Program-made: the position numbers and the translations under genes
Shown: positions 17,415 to 26,377 of the stretch, piece by piece
Layout of the letters: every line of letters begins with the position of its first letter
Position numbering within the stretch: position 1 is the first letter of the stretch
Assembly: GCA_027858915.1 (NCBI GenBank)
Contig: JAQIBT010000155.1
Location: 1-64,000, forward strand
DNA from: Salinisphaera sp.
GTDB taxonomy: Bacteria; Pseudomonadota; Gammaproteobacteria; Nevskiales; Salinisphaeraceae
DNA length: 64,000 nt
Reading direction: 5' to 3'
The notes under the pieces: generated by a model
Told to the model about the DNA's origin: nothing
Database searches by the model: none
What the model saw: only the letters and a program-made list of their open reading frames with translations

Positions 17415-18415
17415 CACGGTCTTCGACCACCTGGCAGATAGCGATGGGCGTAGTACCAGGCAATAGCGTCGGCCAGGGCATCGCGAGCCGGCCGCGCCTG
17501 ATAACCCAGTTCGGCGCTGGCCCGGGCGTGCGAGAAGAACATGCGTTTTTTGGCAAGTTTGACGCCGTCGACCGTCACCTTCGGCGGCTTGCCTGTCAGT
17601 CGCGCCAGCCGTTCTGCGACATGTGCGATCGGCAGCACCAGATTGTGCGGCAGCTTGATACGCGGCGGCGGCCGCTCTACGAGCTCGGCCACCAGCGTCA
17701 GAATATCGGCCAGCGTCATATCCTGACCGCCCAGCACATAGCGCCGCCCAGCCTCGCCGTGCGCGTGTGCCAGCAGGTGACCGCGCGCTACATCGTCCAC
17801 GTGCGCCACGTTCAGTCCGGTATCAACAAACGCCGGCATGCGTCCGGCGGCCGCTTCCAGCACCATCTGGCCGGTTGGAGTCGGCTTGAGATCCCTCGGG
17901 CCGATCGGCGCCGAGGGGTTGACGATGACAACATTCAGGCCTGCCGCCGCCTGTTCGCGGGCGACCTCCTCGGCGAGAAACTTCGAGCGCTTGTAGTGCC
18001 CGATCATGTCGGCTAGCGCCACCGGCGTGTTTTCGTCGCCGGGGCTGCCGTCTTTCGGCAACCCCAGCGTCGCCACGCTCGATGTATAGACCACGCGGGC
18101 CACACCGGCCACGCGCGCCGCATCACAGACCCGTCGGGTACCCTCGACATTGTTCTCGTACAGTTCGTCAGGATTGGCCGCCCACAGCCGGTAGTCCGCG
18201 GCCACGTGAAACACGGCATCGCAGTCAGCCATCGCCTGCGTGAGCGCGGTCTGGTCGCCCAGATCGAGCACGGCATACTCGATATCGAGCCCCTCCAGCG
18301 CCATCAGATCGCTTGATGCGCGGCGTGCGGCACGCACCCGCCAGCCATCGCGCAGGGCGGCACGGACCACGGCGCTGCCTACAAAGCCAGTCGCTCCGGT
18401 AATCAATGCCCGCAT
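17414..18415 (-). CDS. hpnA: HpnA, hopanoid-associated NAD(P)-dependent sugar epimerase
   Basis: This 333-residue short-chain dehydrogenase of the extended type has the Rossmann motif GATGFVG at residues 7-13, DLGDQTAL for the adenine side, the serine-rich YTSSVATLG block and the catalytic YKRSK (YxxxK). HpnA proteins accompany hopanoid genes and are thought to act on a sugar or on the side chain, but the reaction is not settled. NVAHVDDVARGHLLA and the PPPRIKLPH region are typical of the family. The start lies three bases after the stop of a 38-codon ORF that itself overlaps hpnN, so the three are probably translated in sequence. Confidence 0.92.
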   Translation of the reverse strand: MRALITGATGFVGSAVVRAALRDGWRVRAARRASSDLMALEGLDIEYAVLDLGDQTALTQAMADCDAVFHVAADYRLWAANPDELYENNVEGTRRVCDAARVAGVARVVYTSSVATLGLPKDGSPGDENTPVALADMIGHYKRSKFLAEEVAREQAAAGLNVVIVNPSAPIGPRDLKPTPTGQMVLEAAAGRMPAFVDTGLNVAHVDDVARGHLLAHAHGEAGRRYVLGGQDMTLADILTLVAELVERPPPRIKLPHNLVLPIAHVAERLARLTGKPPKVTVDGVKLAKKRMFFSHARASAELGYQARPARDALADAIAWYYAHRYLPGGRRP

Positions 18416-18418
18416 GAC

Positions 18419-18535
18419 TCAGAGACTCCGCTGGCGTCGCAGCCGGGCGTAATCACCACCCAGCCAGATCGTGAATACCAGCGGTCTGGCGGCCAACGCT
18501 GTATTCCAGCCGGGATCATCGACGGGTTCAGACAT
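18419..18535 (-). CDS. Tiny coupled ORF between hpnN and hpnA
   Basis: A 38-codon frame starts with an ATG inside the last codons of hpnN (overlap of 8 bases) and ends three bases before the hpnA ATG, filling the gap exactly. It encodes MSEPVDDPGW, a short hydrophobic middle (PLVFTIWLGG) and a basic tail (YARLRRQRSL). I do not recognise it. The perfect fit between two coupled genes argues for translation; it could also be only a ribosome bridge that carries translation from hpnN to hpnA. Confidence 0.4.
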   Translation of the reverse strand: MSEPVDDPGWNTALAARPLVFTIWLGGDYARLRRQRSL

Positions 18536-21182
18536 TCTTGTTCCTTGCTGGTCTCTGACGGGTACCGAACAGCGACGGCACAACGATGAGGGTGGTGACG
18601 AGAATCGCAACCATGCCGATCGTCAGTAACTGACCCATGCTGGCGGTACCGGCGTGATGCGAGAAAGCCAGACTGCCGAAGCCGGCCATGGTAGTCAGCG
18701 ATGACAGCACTACCGCTCTGGCAGTACTCGTGCCCAGGAACGGTCCGTCGTCACGGTGGTGCTGGCGAAGCCTGTGCACGACATGAATACCGCTGTCCAC
18801 GCCGACGCCCAACAGCAACGGCAAGGCAATGACATTGGCGAAATTGAACGGAATACCCAGCCAGACGGTGGTGGCACTGAGAATCAGGCCCGACAAGGCC
18901 AGCGGCGCCATCACGCGCAGGGTATCGACGATACTGCGCAACAGAACCAGCAAAAACAACGTGATGAACACGCCGGCATAGACAAAAGCCTGCAGAAACG
19001 CCTGCGAGACCGTTCGCCCAGCTGCCAGTTCGAGCACCGGCGCCCCCGTGATATGCGGTGCAATCTGCTGTGCACTGGCGACAAAAGCCTTCATTGGCGC
19101 CGTGTATTCCAGATTGCCACTTGGCTCGACCTCGACCCGATAGCCGCCATCGCGGCCGATCCAGCGATGGCGGATGGCTGGCGGTAGATTAGCCAGCGTG
19201 ATCCGCTGGGCATTCATCGACGCCGAGAGCGCGGCGACCTGCGGCGCAAATCCGCCCAGAATTGCGTCGTGCAATCCCGAGAGCACATCGCGCTGGCGCG
19301 ATGCGGACAGTTTCGCAAACCAGGATTGCCAGGCTTTCAATGAGGCGCTCAGACGCGCGGCCGGGCCGGCGTCTGCGCCCTTGTCGCCCTGGCGATAGAC
19401 AGCCAGCGCGTCGGCAAACTGGGCGACTGCCTGACGGCGCGCGGCAAAACCGGCACGCTGACTCATATCGGGTGGACTCAAGGCCATGGTGAGCGCCAGA
19501 TCGCCAATCGTCGTCAGTTTCTGATCCTGATGAGAGGGTACGTAGTCGCCAATGGTCCGCGCACTCGCGACATGCGGCTGGGCCGCCAGCTGGCCGGCCA
19601 GGCGCTGAGCCGCGGCAAGCGTAGGCCGCGTGGTTTCAAGCGTCAGCGGCGAGTGCGCGCTGTGCGCCAGCAGATCGCGATAGGTCTTGACCGATTCACT
19701 GTTCGGATCCTTCAGATCCAGCGTACTGGGGTTGAAGCTGATAAAAGGCAGCGTCGCCGCGCAGGCAATCGCGACGATAATCGCACCGGCCCAGATCGTT
19801 CGCTGCGAGCGCTGCCCAATGAAGGGCGCTTGCAATATGCGCCTGCGCCTAAACCTGGCCGGTACACGCGGCTTCATTAACGCCAGTACTGCCGGCAGGA
19901 ACGTTAGACTCACCACCAGGCTGATGAACATCCCCACCCCGGAAATCAGCCCCAGTTCGGCCACCCCGGAATACGAGGTCGGGATAAAGGCGAAAAAACC
20001 CGCGGCAGTGGTGAATGCGCATAGGGCCAGCGACACTCCGACATCGGATATTGCGGTCTGCAATGCACGCCGTACCGCCAGCGCGTGCTCGGCCAGTTCG
20101 CCTTCCTGTTCCAGCATCGCTTCGCGATAGCGCAGGCAGACATGGATCGCGTAATCGATACCGAGCCCGATATACAGCACCGCGAACGCAATCGAAATCA
20201 GGTTCAGCCGGCCGACGAACAGCGCGGCGAAAGTCGCAGTGCCCACCAGCCCTGCCACCAGGCTTGCCAGCGAGGCGCCCATCAAGGCCCAGGATCGAAG
20301 CCCCATGTAAAGAATGATGCCGACCAGCAGCGTGGCAGCCAGCGCGCCCCAGGCGGCGCCCTGGGTCACGCTCTGCAGCTCCTCATCGGATAGGGCAACT
20401 TCGCCGGTCTGACGCACCCGCACGCCGTGAGCCGCATCGAGGTGGAGCTTGGTGGCTCCATCGCGAATCGCCTGCATCGGCGCCGCTGCTGGCAACAACG
20501 CATCGTAATCGAGCCGGGGCTTGACGATGATGAAGCGCTGGCTGGAAACACCCGGCTGATCGCCGCCGATCAGCCCCTGCCAGGACATCTGATCGAAGTG
20601 CCCTCGGCGGTTGGCATCGAACACATCCGCCAACTCCCCGAACACCGGCGACAAACTGAGCTGAACCGGCGCATCCGGCGCCATAGCCTGCCCCAGCAGA
20701 TCGAAGAAAGTGACCAGCGTGGGATCCGTAGACAACCGCCCCAGCAGCGGCTGGATACGAACCAGACGATTGGCCAGCGCGTTGAGTTTATCGGGCTTGA
20801 GATACAGCAGGCCATTACGCGCAAAGAATTTGCCGCCGCCCGGCACATACACTGATTCGAACAGCTCTGGCTGGCTGCGCAACGTCTTCGCCAAGCGCTT
20901 GACTGCGCTGCTGGCCAGATCAGGGGTCGCGCCGTCGACCACGACGGCCAGATTATCCACATAGATCGGGAATGCTTTCTGATACGCAACGGAGTCCTGA
21001 CGCCAACCGACCCGCTTGCTGATCAGGTCCGCATTGTTGGTATCCATCGTCAGATGGGTCGCCGAATACCAGCCACCACCCAGCGTAATGAGCGCTCCGA
21101 GTACCACCACCCAGATCGCCCGGCGCGTCATCAGATCTACCCAGCGGGCAAGCCAGTGTTCGATTCGCTGCTGACTTGTCAT
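18528..21182 (-). CDS. hpnN: HpnN, RND/MMPL-family hopanoid transporter
   Basis: The 884-residue protein is an inner-membrane RND-type exporter of the MMPL family. It has one membrane segment near residues 23-40, a large periplasmic loop, a block of five to six helices (about 275-440), another loop, and a second helix block (about 720-880). The proton-relay helices carry GIDYAIHV and GVDSGIHVVHRL, with the aspartates expected of this family. In Rhodopseudomonas and Burkholderia HpnN is needed to move hopanoids to the outer membrane. Its ATG overlaps the hpnG stop by four bases (ATGA), and its own end overlaps the tiny ORF that leads to hpnA. Confidence 0.95.
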   Translation of the reverse strand: MTSQQRIEHWLARWVDLMTRRAIWVVVLGALITLGGGWYSATHLTMDTNNADLISKRVGWRQDSVAYQKAFPIYVDNLAVVVDGATPDLASSAVKRLAKTLRSQPELFESVYVPGGGKFFARNGLLYLKPDKLNALANRLVRIQPLLGRLSTDPTLVTFFDLLGQAMAPDAPVQLSLSPVFGELADVFDANRRGHFDQMSWQGLIGGDQPGVSSQRFIIVKPRLDYDALLPAAAPMQAIRDGATKLHLDAAHGVRVRQTGEVALSDEELQSVTQGAAWGALAATLLVGIILYMGLRSWALMGASLASLVAGLVGTATFAALFVGRLNLISIAFAVLYIGLGIDYAIHVCLRYREAMLEQEGELAEHALAVRRALQTAISDVGVSLALCAFTTAAGFFAFIPTSYSGVAELGLISGVGMFISLVVSLTFLPAVLALMKPRVPARFRRRRILQAPFIGQRSQRTIWAGAIIVAIACAATLPFISFNPSTLDLKDPNSESVKTYRDLLAHSAHSPLTLETTRPTLAAAQRLAGQLAAQPHVASARTIGDYVPSHQDQKLTTIGDLALTMALSPPDMSQRAGFAARRQAVAQFADALAVYRQGDKGADAGPAARLSASLKAWQSWFAKLSASRQRDVLSGLHDAILGGFAPQVAALSASMNAQRITLANLPPAIRHRWIGRDGGYRVEVEPSGNLEYTAPMKAFVASAQQIAPHITGAPVLELAAGRTVSQAFLQAFVYAGVFITLFLLVLLRSIVDTLRVMAPLALSGLILSATTVWLGIPFNFANVIALPLLLGVGVDSGIHVVHRLRQHHRDDGPFLGTSTARAVVLSSLTTMAGFGSLAFSHHAGTASMGQLLTIGMVAILVTTLIVVPSLFGTRQRPARNKNV

Positions 21183-21931
21183 GCGGCAGATAGGCTACGT
21201 AGCGCTTTGGCCGCCTCGCTCAAGGTTTCCCGCGCGGCGCGGAACGCCACCGCCAGATGCTTGAGTGAGCGCAGCTGCGCGTGCATGGAAGCCGGCCGGC
21301 CGGCCAGCGAACGGGCCAGCGCCAATGGACGCAGCGACCCGGTTTCGCTGACCGCAGCCCGGGCCGCTGGCGGCAGGGTCATAGTGGAATCGTCAACAAT
21401 TGCCCGCACCGCCAGAAATGGCAAACCGTGCTCGGCAGCGACAGCGGCAATCGCTGCGCTTTCCATATCGCAGGCATCAGCATGGGTTGCCGCCCACAGC
21501 CGCTGCTTGTCACCGACCGTTGCCACCAGACCGCGGCTTTCAGCGAGCCGGCATTCGCGGATCGGCACACGCCCGGCCAACGCCGCCAACAGCTGGGACC
21601 GCCAGCGGTCGTTGCTGTGGTAGAAATGGCCCTCAGCGCCGAGCACGTCACGCGGCAGAATCAGATCTCCCGAGGACAACGAGTCACTCAGTGCCGCTGC
21701 TGTGCCCCAGCTGATCAACCCGTCCACCCGGGCCGCTACCAGCTTTTCCGCGGCTCGCCGGGCGCGCATCGCGCCCAATCCGGCCAGTATCAGACGCCCA
21801 CCCGTTGGAAGCTCTGCTTCACCAAGCGAGCGCAGGCGGGCCAGCGGACGTGCCTCTCCCGGCAGGGCAACGACAACGCCAGGCCGTGTCACGTCAGAGA
21901 CCGTCGATTCAACAACCCCAGGCTTCACCAT
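21179..21931 (-). CDS. hpnG: HpnG, adenosylhopane nucleosidase/phosphorylase
   Basis: This roughly 250-residue protein is a nucleoside phosphorylase-like enzyme that removes adenine from adenosylhopane made by HpnH, giving ribosylhopane or its phosphate. The conserved start VVVALPGEARPL, the ISWGTAAAL block, and CDMESAAIAAVA (with the E of the purine/ribose site) identify it. The ATG at 21931 was chosen because GGCGCGGGG precedes it and the protein then begins close to the family's first conserved strand; an upstream extension to 22033 would add residues without family resemblance. It follows the squalene synthase-cyclase fusion by about 115 bases and overlaps hpnN. Confidence 0.9.
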   Translation of the reverse strand: MVKPGVVESTVSDVTRPGVVVALPGEARPLARLRSLGEAELPTGGRLILAGLGAMRARRAAEKLVAARVDGLISWGTAAALSDSLSSGDLILPRDVLGAEGHFYHSNDRWRSQLLAALAGRVPIRECRLAESRGLVATVGDKQRLWAATHADACDMESAAIAAVAAEHGLPFLAVRAIVDDSTMTLPPAARAAVSETGSLRPLALARSLAGRPASMHAQLRSLKHLAVAFRAARETLSEAAKALRSLSAA

Positions 21932-22045
21932 CCCCGCGCCTTGCGCAGACCGGCGAACCAACCGCAACCGGTGGTCACTTGCGTTACAAGCACAAAAATT
22001 CTCCCTCGAAGCTGCACCGCAGCGGCCAGCCATGTCGGCCAACCA

Positions 22046-25000
22046 TCACGCCGGGACGTCGTTATCCAAGCGGTCCTGCAAATGACCGTTCAGGTTGCGA
22101 TAACGCGCTAAAGCCCAGAGCGGAAAATAGCGAGTGTAGCCGTGGTACTTGAGATAGAAGACACGCGGAAAGCCGGGCGCGGTGTGCTCCGGATCATGCC
22201 AGGCACCGTCTTCGCCCTGCTGGGCAATCAGCCACGCCGCAGCGCGCGCCAGCGCTGGCGTATCCCGCTCTCCGGCAGCCATCAGGCCGAGCATCGCCCA
22301 GGCTGTCTGAAAACTGGTGGAGATATCAGCCCGGCCTCGCGGTGGGTTCCAGTAGCTGCCCTGGTCCTCGCCCCAGCTACCGTCGCTGCGCTGCATCCCC
22401 TTGAGATAGGCCACGGCGCGCTGGATCCAGTGCTGGCTCATGTCTTCGCCGAGTGCTTCCAGGCCCATCAATACCGACCAGGTACCGTAGACGTAGTTGG
22501 TGCCCCAGCGGCCAAACCAGGAGCCGTCGGCTTCCTGCTCGCGCTCGAGATATCCCATGGCGCGTTCGATGAACGGCGCGTCTTCCGGTCGCTTCAGAAT
22601 ACCGACCAGCGTCAGCACCCGCGCCGTGACGTCCGCGGTCGGCGGATCGAGCAACGCGCCGTGATCAGCAAACGGGATCTGGTTGAGATATTCATGGTTG
22701 TTGTCCGAATCGAAGGCAGCAACCCCACCGTTGGCTGACTGCATGCCGATCAGCCAGTTGGTCGCCCGAGTGATTGCCCGGCCGTAGGTCGCGCCGTCGC
22801 CCGTATTGACCATCGACCAGGCAATCACGGCCGTATCGTCCAGATCCGGATAATGATCGTTGGCGTACTGGAACGGCCAGCCCCCGCCCGGCAGACCAGG
22901 ATGCTGATCGCGCCAGTCACCGGGGCCATCCAGCACCTGACGCGCCGCCAACCAGTCCAGTGCCGCACGCACCGGCGGTGCATCACCAGCGTTGGCCGCT
23001 TCCTGCAACGCCAGACTGGCCAGCCCGGTGTCCCAGACCGGCGATACACAGGGCTGCACGCTAGCCATATCGCCGTGGTCATAGACCAGATCGTCGATCG
23101 CCTTGCGGGTATCGGCCCGGTAGGGATGGTCGGCGCCGTAGCCGAGTTCGCCCAGCGCTTCGTAGACGTTGATCATGGCCGGGAAGATAGCGCCGATGCC
23201 GTCCTCGCCGTTCAGGCGTTCGATGATCCAGCGCTCGGCTTTCTTGATCGCGCGCTTGCGGATGAAGTGCGGAATCAGCGGCTCGATCGACCGCCCGACC
23301 ATATCCAGGCCCTTGAAGAACTGCTGGATGGTCGAGTGAGCAGGTACGAAGTCACGCTGCTGTTCCGGCGGAATAGTAAACAGCTCGCGTACGTTCACTC
23401 CCTGCGGATTGCGCGCCATGGTGCGCAGACTGGTCAGGATGAACAACGGCACCATCACGGTACGCGACCAGTACGACACCTTGCTCAGATGAAAAGGCGA
23501 TACCGACGGCAGCAGCATCACTTCCACCGGAATGAACGGTATCGCTCGCCAAGGCACCTGGCCAAACTGAGCCAGCGCAATCAAGGTGAAGACGTTGACC
23601 TGACCGGCACCGCCGCGCGCCAGGATTGCCTCGCGTGCATGCACCATATGCGGCGCATCCACGTCATCGCCGGCGAGTTTCAGCGCGTAGTAGCATTTCA
23701 CCGAACATGACAGATCATGATCGCCGCCGTAGTACAGCGGCCAACCACCGTGGGCCGCCTGCTGGTTACGGATATAACGAGCAACGCGGGCCTCCAGCGC
23801 CTGATCGACATCCCCGATGAAATGCATCATCAGGATATATTCGGCCGGAATCGTGCAGTCGGCCTCGCATTCGTAGCACCAGTGGCCGTCGGCGTTCTGA
23901 TCTGATAACAAGCGGGCCTGCGCAGACTCGATCGCGTCATCCAATCCGGCGGGCAACGGTGCGACCGGCGGGTTGGCCGCCGGCATCTCGGCCAGGTCAT
24001 CGATGGGTGCGGCTGGATCTGCCGCCAGCTTCGGCGTCAGTCCCGGCAGTTCCCCGGCAGTCATATGAAACAGATGACGCAGCCGATCGTCGTCGGCCAC
24101 CGCCAGATTGGTGGTCAGGACCGTCGCCTGCACACTGCGTCGCGACACCTTCACCTGACTGCCGTCGGTGAAATGCGGATGAGCGTGGAGCTTACGTAAT
24201 GTGAGCAAGGCCAGACCGATCGCCCACAGACAGAAACGCCGCATGCCTTTCTGGTCGCCGGGAATACGCAGGGTGAATTCCAGCGCATTACGTAAATGCC
24301 CGTGTGCCAATCCGATCAGTTCGTCCAAACCGGCAGCAAACGCCGCATCACCGCCGTCGGCACGCGCCTCACCGAGCTGCGAAAGATCGAAGCCGTGGCG
24401 CGCGAACACATCACGCGGCAGCCAGCACACCCCGCGCGAATGATCGGCCCAGATATCCTTGAGGATATTGGTCATCTGCAGACCCTGACCAAAGGACACG
24501 GCCAGCCGATTGAGCTCGACGTCATGAACGCCCATTCGCGGCTCGTGATGGCAGAACATGCTGGCCAGCATTTCGCCAACCACGCCGGCCACGAAATAGC
24601 AGTAGCGATCCAGATGAGCAAGCGTCGGCAGACCGTCGGCCGTCGCGGCCTGTTCGTATTCCGGCATGCCTTGGGACATGATCCGCACGCAGCGGATCAA
24701 CGCCTGTTGTTGCGCCAGTTCCAGACCCAGCGTCACCGTCATTACGTCGCTGGTGTGGGCGACCAGACGACGCTCGGCTTCCAGCGTACCGCTGTATAGA
24801 AGTGGCGCCAGTCGCTGGCCGAAAGTCGCCGCGCCCTCGCCCGTTGAAACCACCTGCAGGAACTCCTCGTGCCAGGCTGACTTGTCGGCCTGGCCGAGCT
24901 CCGCGTCGTCCTCGATGGTGTCAGCGATGCGGCACAACAGATAGGCGTTGCCGATCGCGACCCGCAACTCGGCAGGCAGCTCGGGAATGGTCAACGCGAA

Positions 25001-25084
25001 CGTCCGCGAGACCAGCGGCAGGATTTCATCCTGAAAAGCCAGCGCGCGCACGCCGGAATCCGTCTGCAAAGGAGCTTGTGACAT
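22046..25084 (-). CDS. Fused squalene synthase and squalene-hopene cyclase
   Basis: One uninterrupted 1012-residue frame joins two enzymes that normally come from separate genes. Residues 1-350 are a squalene/phytoene synthase domain: SRTFALTIPELP, first aspartate motif DTIEDD at 55-60 and second NILKDIWAD at 206-214. A proline/alanine-rich linker spans about 351-380. Residues 380-1012 are a squalene-hopene cyclase of normal size, with the protonating DLDDTA at 747-752 and several QW repeats (QSANGG, QEADGSW, QRSDGSW, QGEDGAW). It should turn two farnesyl diphosphates into squalene and then hopene at the membrane. No separate hpnC, hpnD or hpnE is seen, which fits direct NADPH-dependent squalene synthesis. 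The ATG at 25084 has AGGGAAG upstream. Confidence 0.94.
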   Translation of the reverse strand: MSQAPLQTDSGVRALAFQDEILPLVSRTFALTIPELPAELRVAIGNAYLLCRIADTIEDDAELGQADKSAWHEEFLQVVSTGEGAATFGQRLAPLLYSGTLEAERRLVAHTSDVMTVTLGLELAQQQALIRCVRIMSQGMPEYEQAATADGLPTLAHLDRYCYFVAGVVGEMLASMFCHHEPRMGVHDVELNRLAVSFGQGLQMTNILKDIWADHSRGVCWLPRDVFARHGFDLSQLGEARADGGDAAFAAGLDELIGLAHGHLRNALEFTLRIPGDQKGMRRFCLWAIGLALLTLRKLHAHPHFTDGSQVKVSRRSVQATVLTTNLAVADDDRLRHLFHMTAGELPGLTPKLAADPAAPIDDLAEMPAANPPVAPLPAGLDDAIESAQARLLSDQNADGHWCYECEADCTIPAEYILMMHFIGDVDQALEARVARYIRNQQAAHGGWPLYYGGDHDLSCSVKCYYALKLAGDDVDAPHMVHAREAILARGGAGQVNVFTLIALAQFGQVPWRAIPFIPVEVMLLPSVSPFHLSKVSYWSRTVMVPLFILTSLRTMARNPQGVNVRELFTIPPEQQRDFVPAHSTIQQFFKGLDMVGRSIEPLIPHFIRKRAIKKAERWIIERLNGEDGIGAIFPAMINVYEALGELGYGADHPYRADTRKAIDDLVYDHGDMASVQPCVSPVWDTGLASLALQEAANAGDAPPVRAALDWLAARQVLDGPGDWRDQHPGLPGGGWPFQYANDHYPDLDDTAVIAWSMVNTGDGATYGRAITRATNWLIGMQSANGGVAAFDSDNNHEYLNQIPFADHGALLDPPTADVTARVLTLVGILKRPEDAPFIERAMGYLEREQEADGSWFGRWGTNYVYGTWSVLMGLEALGEDMSQHWIQRAVAYLKGMQRSDGSWGEDQGSYWNPPRGRADISTSFQTAWAMLGLMAAGERDTPALARAAAWLIAQQGEDGAWHDPEHTAPGFPRVFYLKYHGYTRYFPLWALARYRNLNGHLQDRLDNDVPA

Positions 25085-25254
25085 GAACGAGCGACTTCCC
25101 TGTGAGCCCCGCCGACGCACGACGCAGCAACGTCGCGTCAGCATGCGACAGCGCAACAAACGGATTTGACGCTGCCGACGTTAAGTGGCTAGCTAACTCG
25201 CCAATTGCGTTCCCCGAGCCGTTGGATTCGGTCGACAACGATGACGAACTGCCC

Positions 25255-26142
25255 ATGAATGAATATCAGTCCAAGCATTATAGCCAACGCATCGAAGACG
25301 TGCTTGACGCCTGCCTGCCAGCCGAAGACGTCGAACCGACGCGCCTGCATGAAGCGATGCGCTATTCCGCCCTGGCCGGCGGCAAGCGTATTCGTCCGCG
25401 GCTGGTCTATGCGACCGCCGAGGTGCTGGGCGTGGAGGTCGATCGCGTGGATGCTGCAGCCGCCGCGGTCGAGCTCATCCATGCCTATTCGCTGATCCAC
25501 GACGACCTGCCCGCCATGGACGACGACGCGCTGCGTCGTGGCAAGCCGACCTCGCACATCGAATTCGACGAGGCCACCGCGATTCTTGCCGGTGATGCGC
25601 TACAGGCGCTGGCGTTCGACGTGGTGGTGACCCACGAAGGCCTGGGCGACCGTCCGGCTCAGCGCGTCGCCGTGCTGTCGACGCTGGCGCATGCCGCCGG
25701 CTCGCAGGGCATGGTGGGCGGCCAGATTCTCGACATGGGCGGCGAAGGCCGCAGGCTCTCGGTGGCCGAGCTCGAGCAGATTCACAATCTCAAGACCGGC
25801 GCTCTGCTGCGCGCCTGCGTGATGATGGCCGCCGCCAGCGCAGATCGACTCTCAGACGAGCAGCGCCATGCGCTCGATGTCTTTGCCACCCGGATCGGGC
25901 TGGCGTTCCAGGTCCACGACGACGTACTGGATATCGAATCCACCACCGAGAAACTCGGCAAGACCCAGGGCGCGGACATCGCCCACGACAAGGCCACCTA
26001 CCCTGCCTTGCTCGGGCTGGCCGAGGCCAAAGCCCTTGCCGACCGGCTCTACCACGAAGCGATCGATGCGCTGGCAATCTTCGGCAACGCTGCAGCGCCG
26101 TTGCTGACAATCGCCGCCGAGATCGTCAAACGCGATCACTGA
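25255..26142 (+). CDS. ispA: Farnesyl diphosphate synthase (short-chain polyprenyl synthetase)
   Basis: The 295-residue enzyme condenses IPP with DMAPP and geranyl diphosphate to give farnesyl diphosphate. The first aspartate-rich motif DDLPAMDDD (residues near 84-92) with SLIHD before it, the RRGKPT loop, and the second motif DDVLDIES are all intact; GGKRIRPRL is the substrate-binding block. It diverges from the squalene synthase-cyclase gene and would feed it with substrate. The start was placed at the ATG giving MNEYQSKHY, though its ribosome binding site is weak and in-frame codons extend upstream to 25102. xseB and dxs, common neighbours of ispA, are absent. Confidence 0.95.
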   Translation: MNEYQSKHYSQRIEDVLDACLPAEDVEPTRLHEAMRYSALAGGKRIRPRLVYATAEVLGVEVDRVDAAAAAVELIHAYSLIHDDLPAMDDDALRRGKPTSHIEFDEATAILAGDALQALAFDVVVTHEGLGDRPAQRVAVLSTLAHAAGSQGMVGGQILDMGGEGRRLSVAELEQIHNLKTGALLRACVMMAAASADRLSDEQRHALDVFATRIGLAFQVHDDVLDIESTTEKLGKTQGADIAHDKATYPALLGLAEAKALADRLYHEAIDALAIFGNAAAPLLTIAAEIVKRDH

Positions 26143-26236
26143 CATCGCAGAACCCACGGCCGGGAAAAGCGTTCCGAAGAGTCTTGTGCGCAGACGAGCC
26201 GTATTGCCCACTCGATCGGAGCTTCGACAGTCGCCG

Positions 26237-26268
26237 AATTAGCCGTTCATCACCGTTAACGGCTAATT
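26237..26268 (+). terminator. Putative ispA terminator hairpin
   Basis: AATTAGCCGTT pairs with AACGGCTAATT, an 11-base-pair stem with a ten-base loop, about 95 bases after the ispA stop. The AT-rich base of the stem supplies weak U-rich pairing. A degraded copy of the GGAGGCTGTCGG repeat lies further on at 26356-26368. Confidence 0.6.
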
Positions 26269-26377
26269 GCTCCAATCATGACAAGCGAAGCATATCCGCA
26301 AGTATCTCGACGCTCGCTTTACAACGATAAGCCGAGCCATTTGTTAGCGGGGCCAGGAGGCTGCCGGAAAGGACTCG

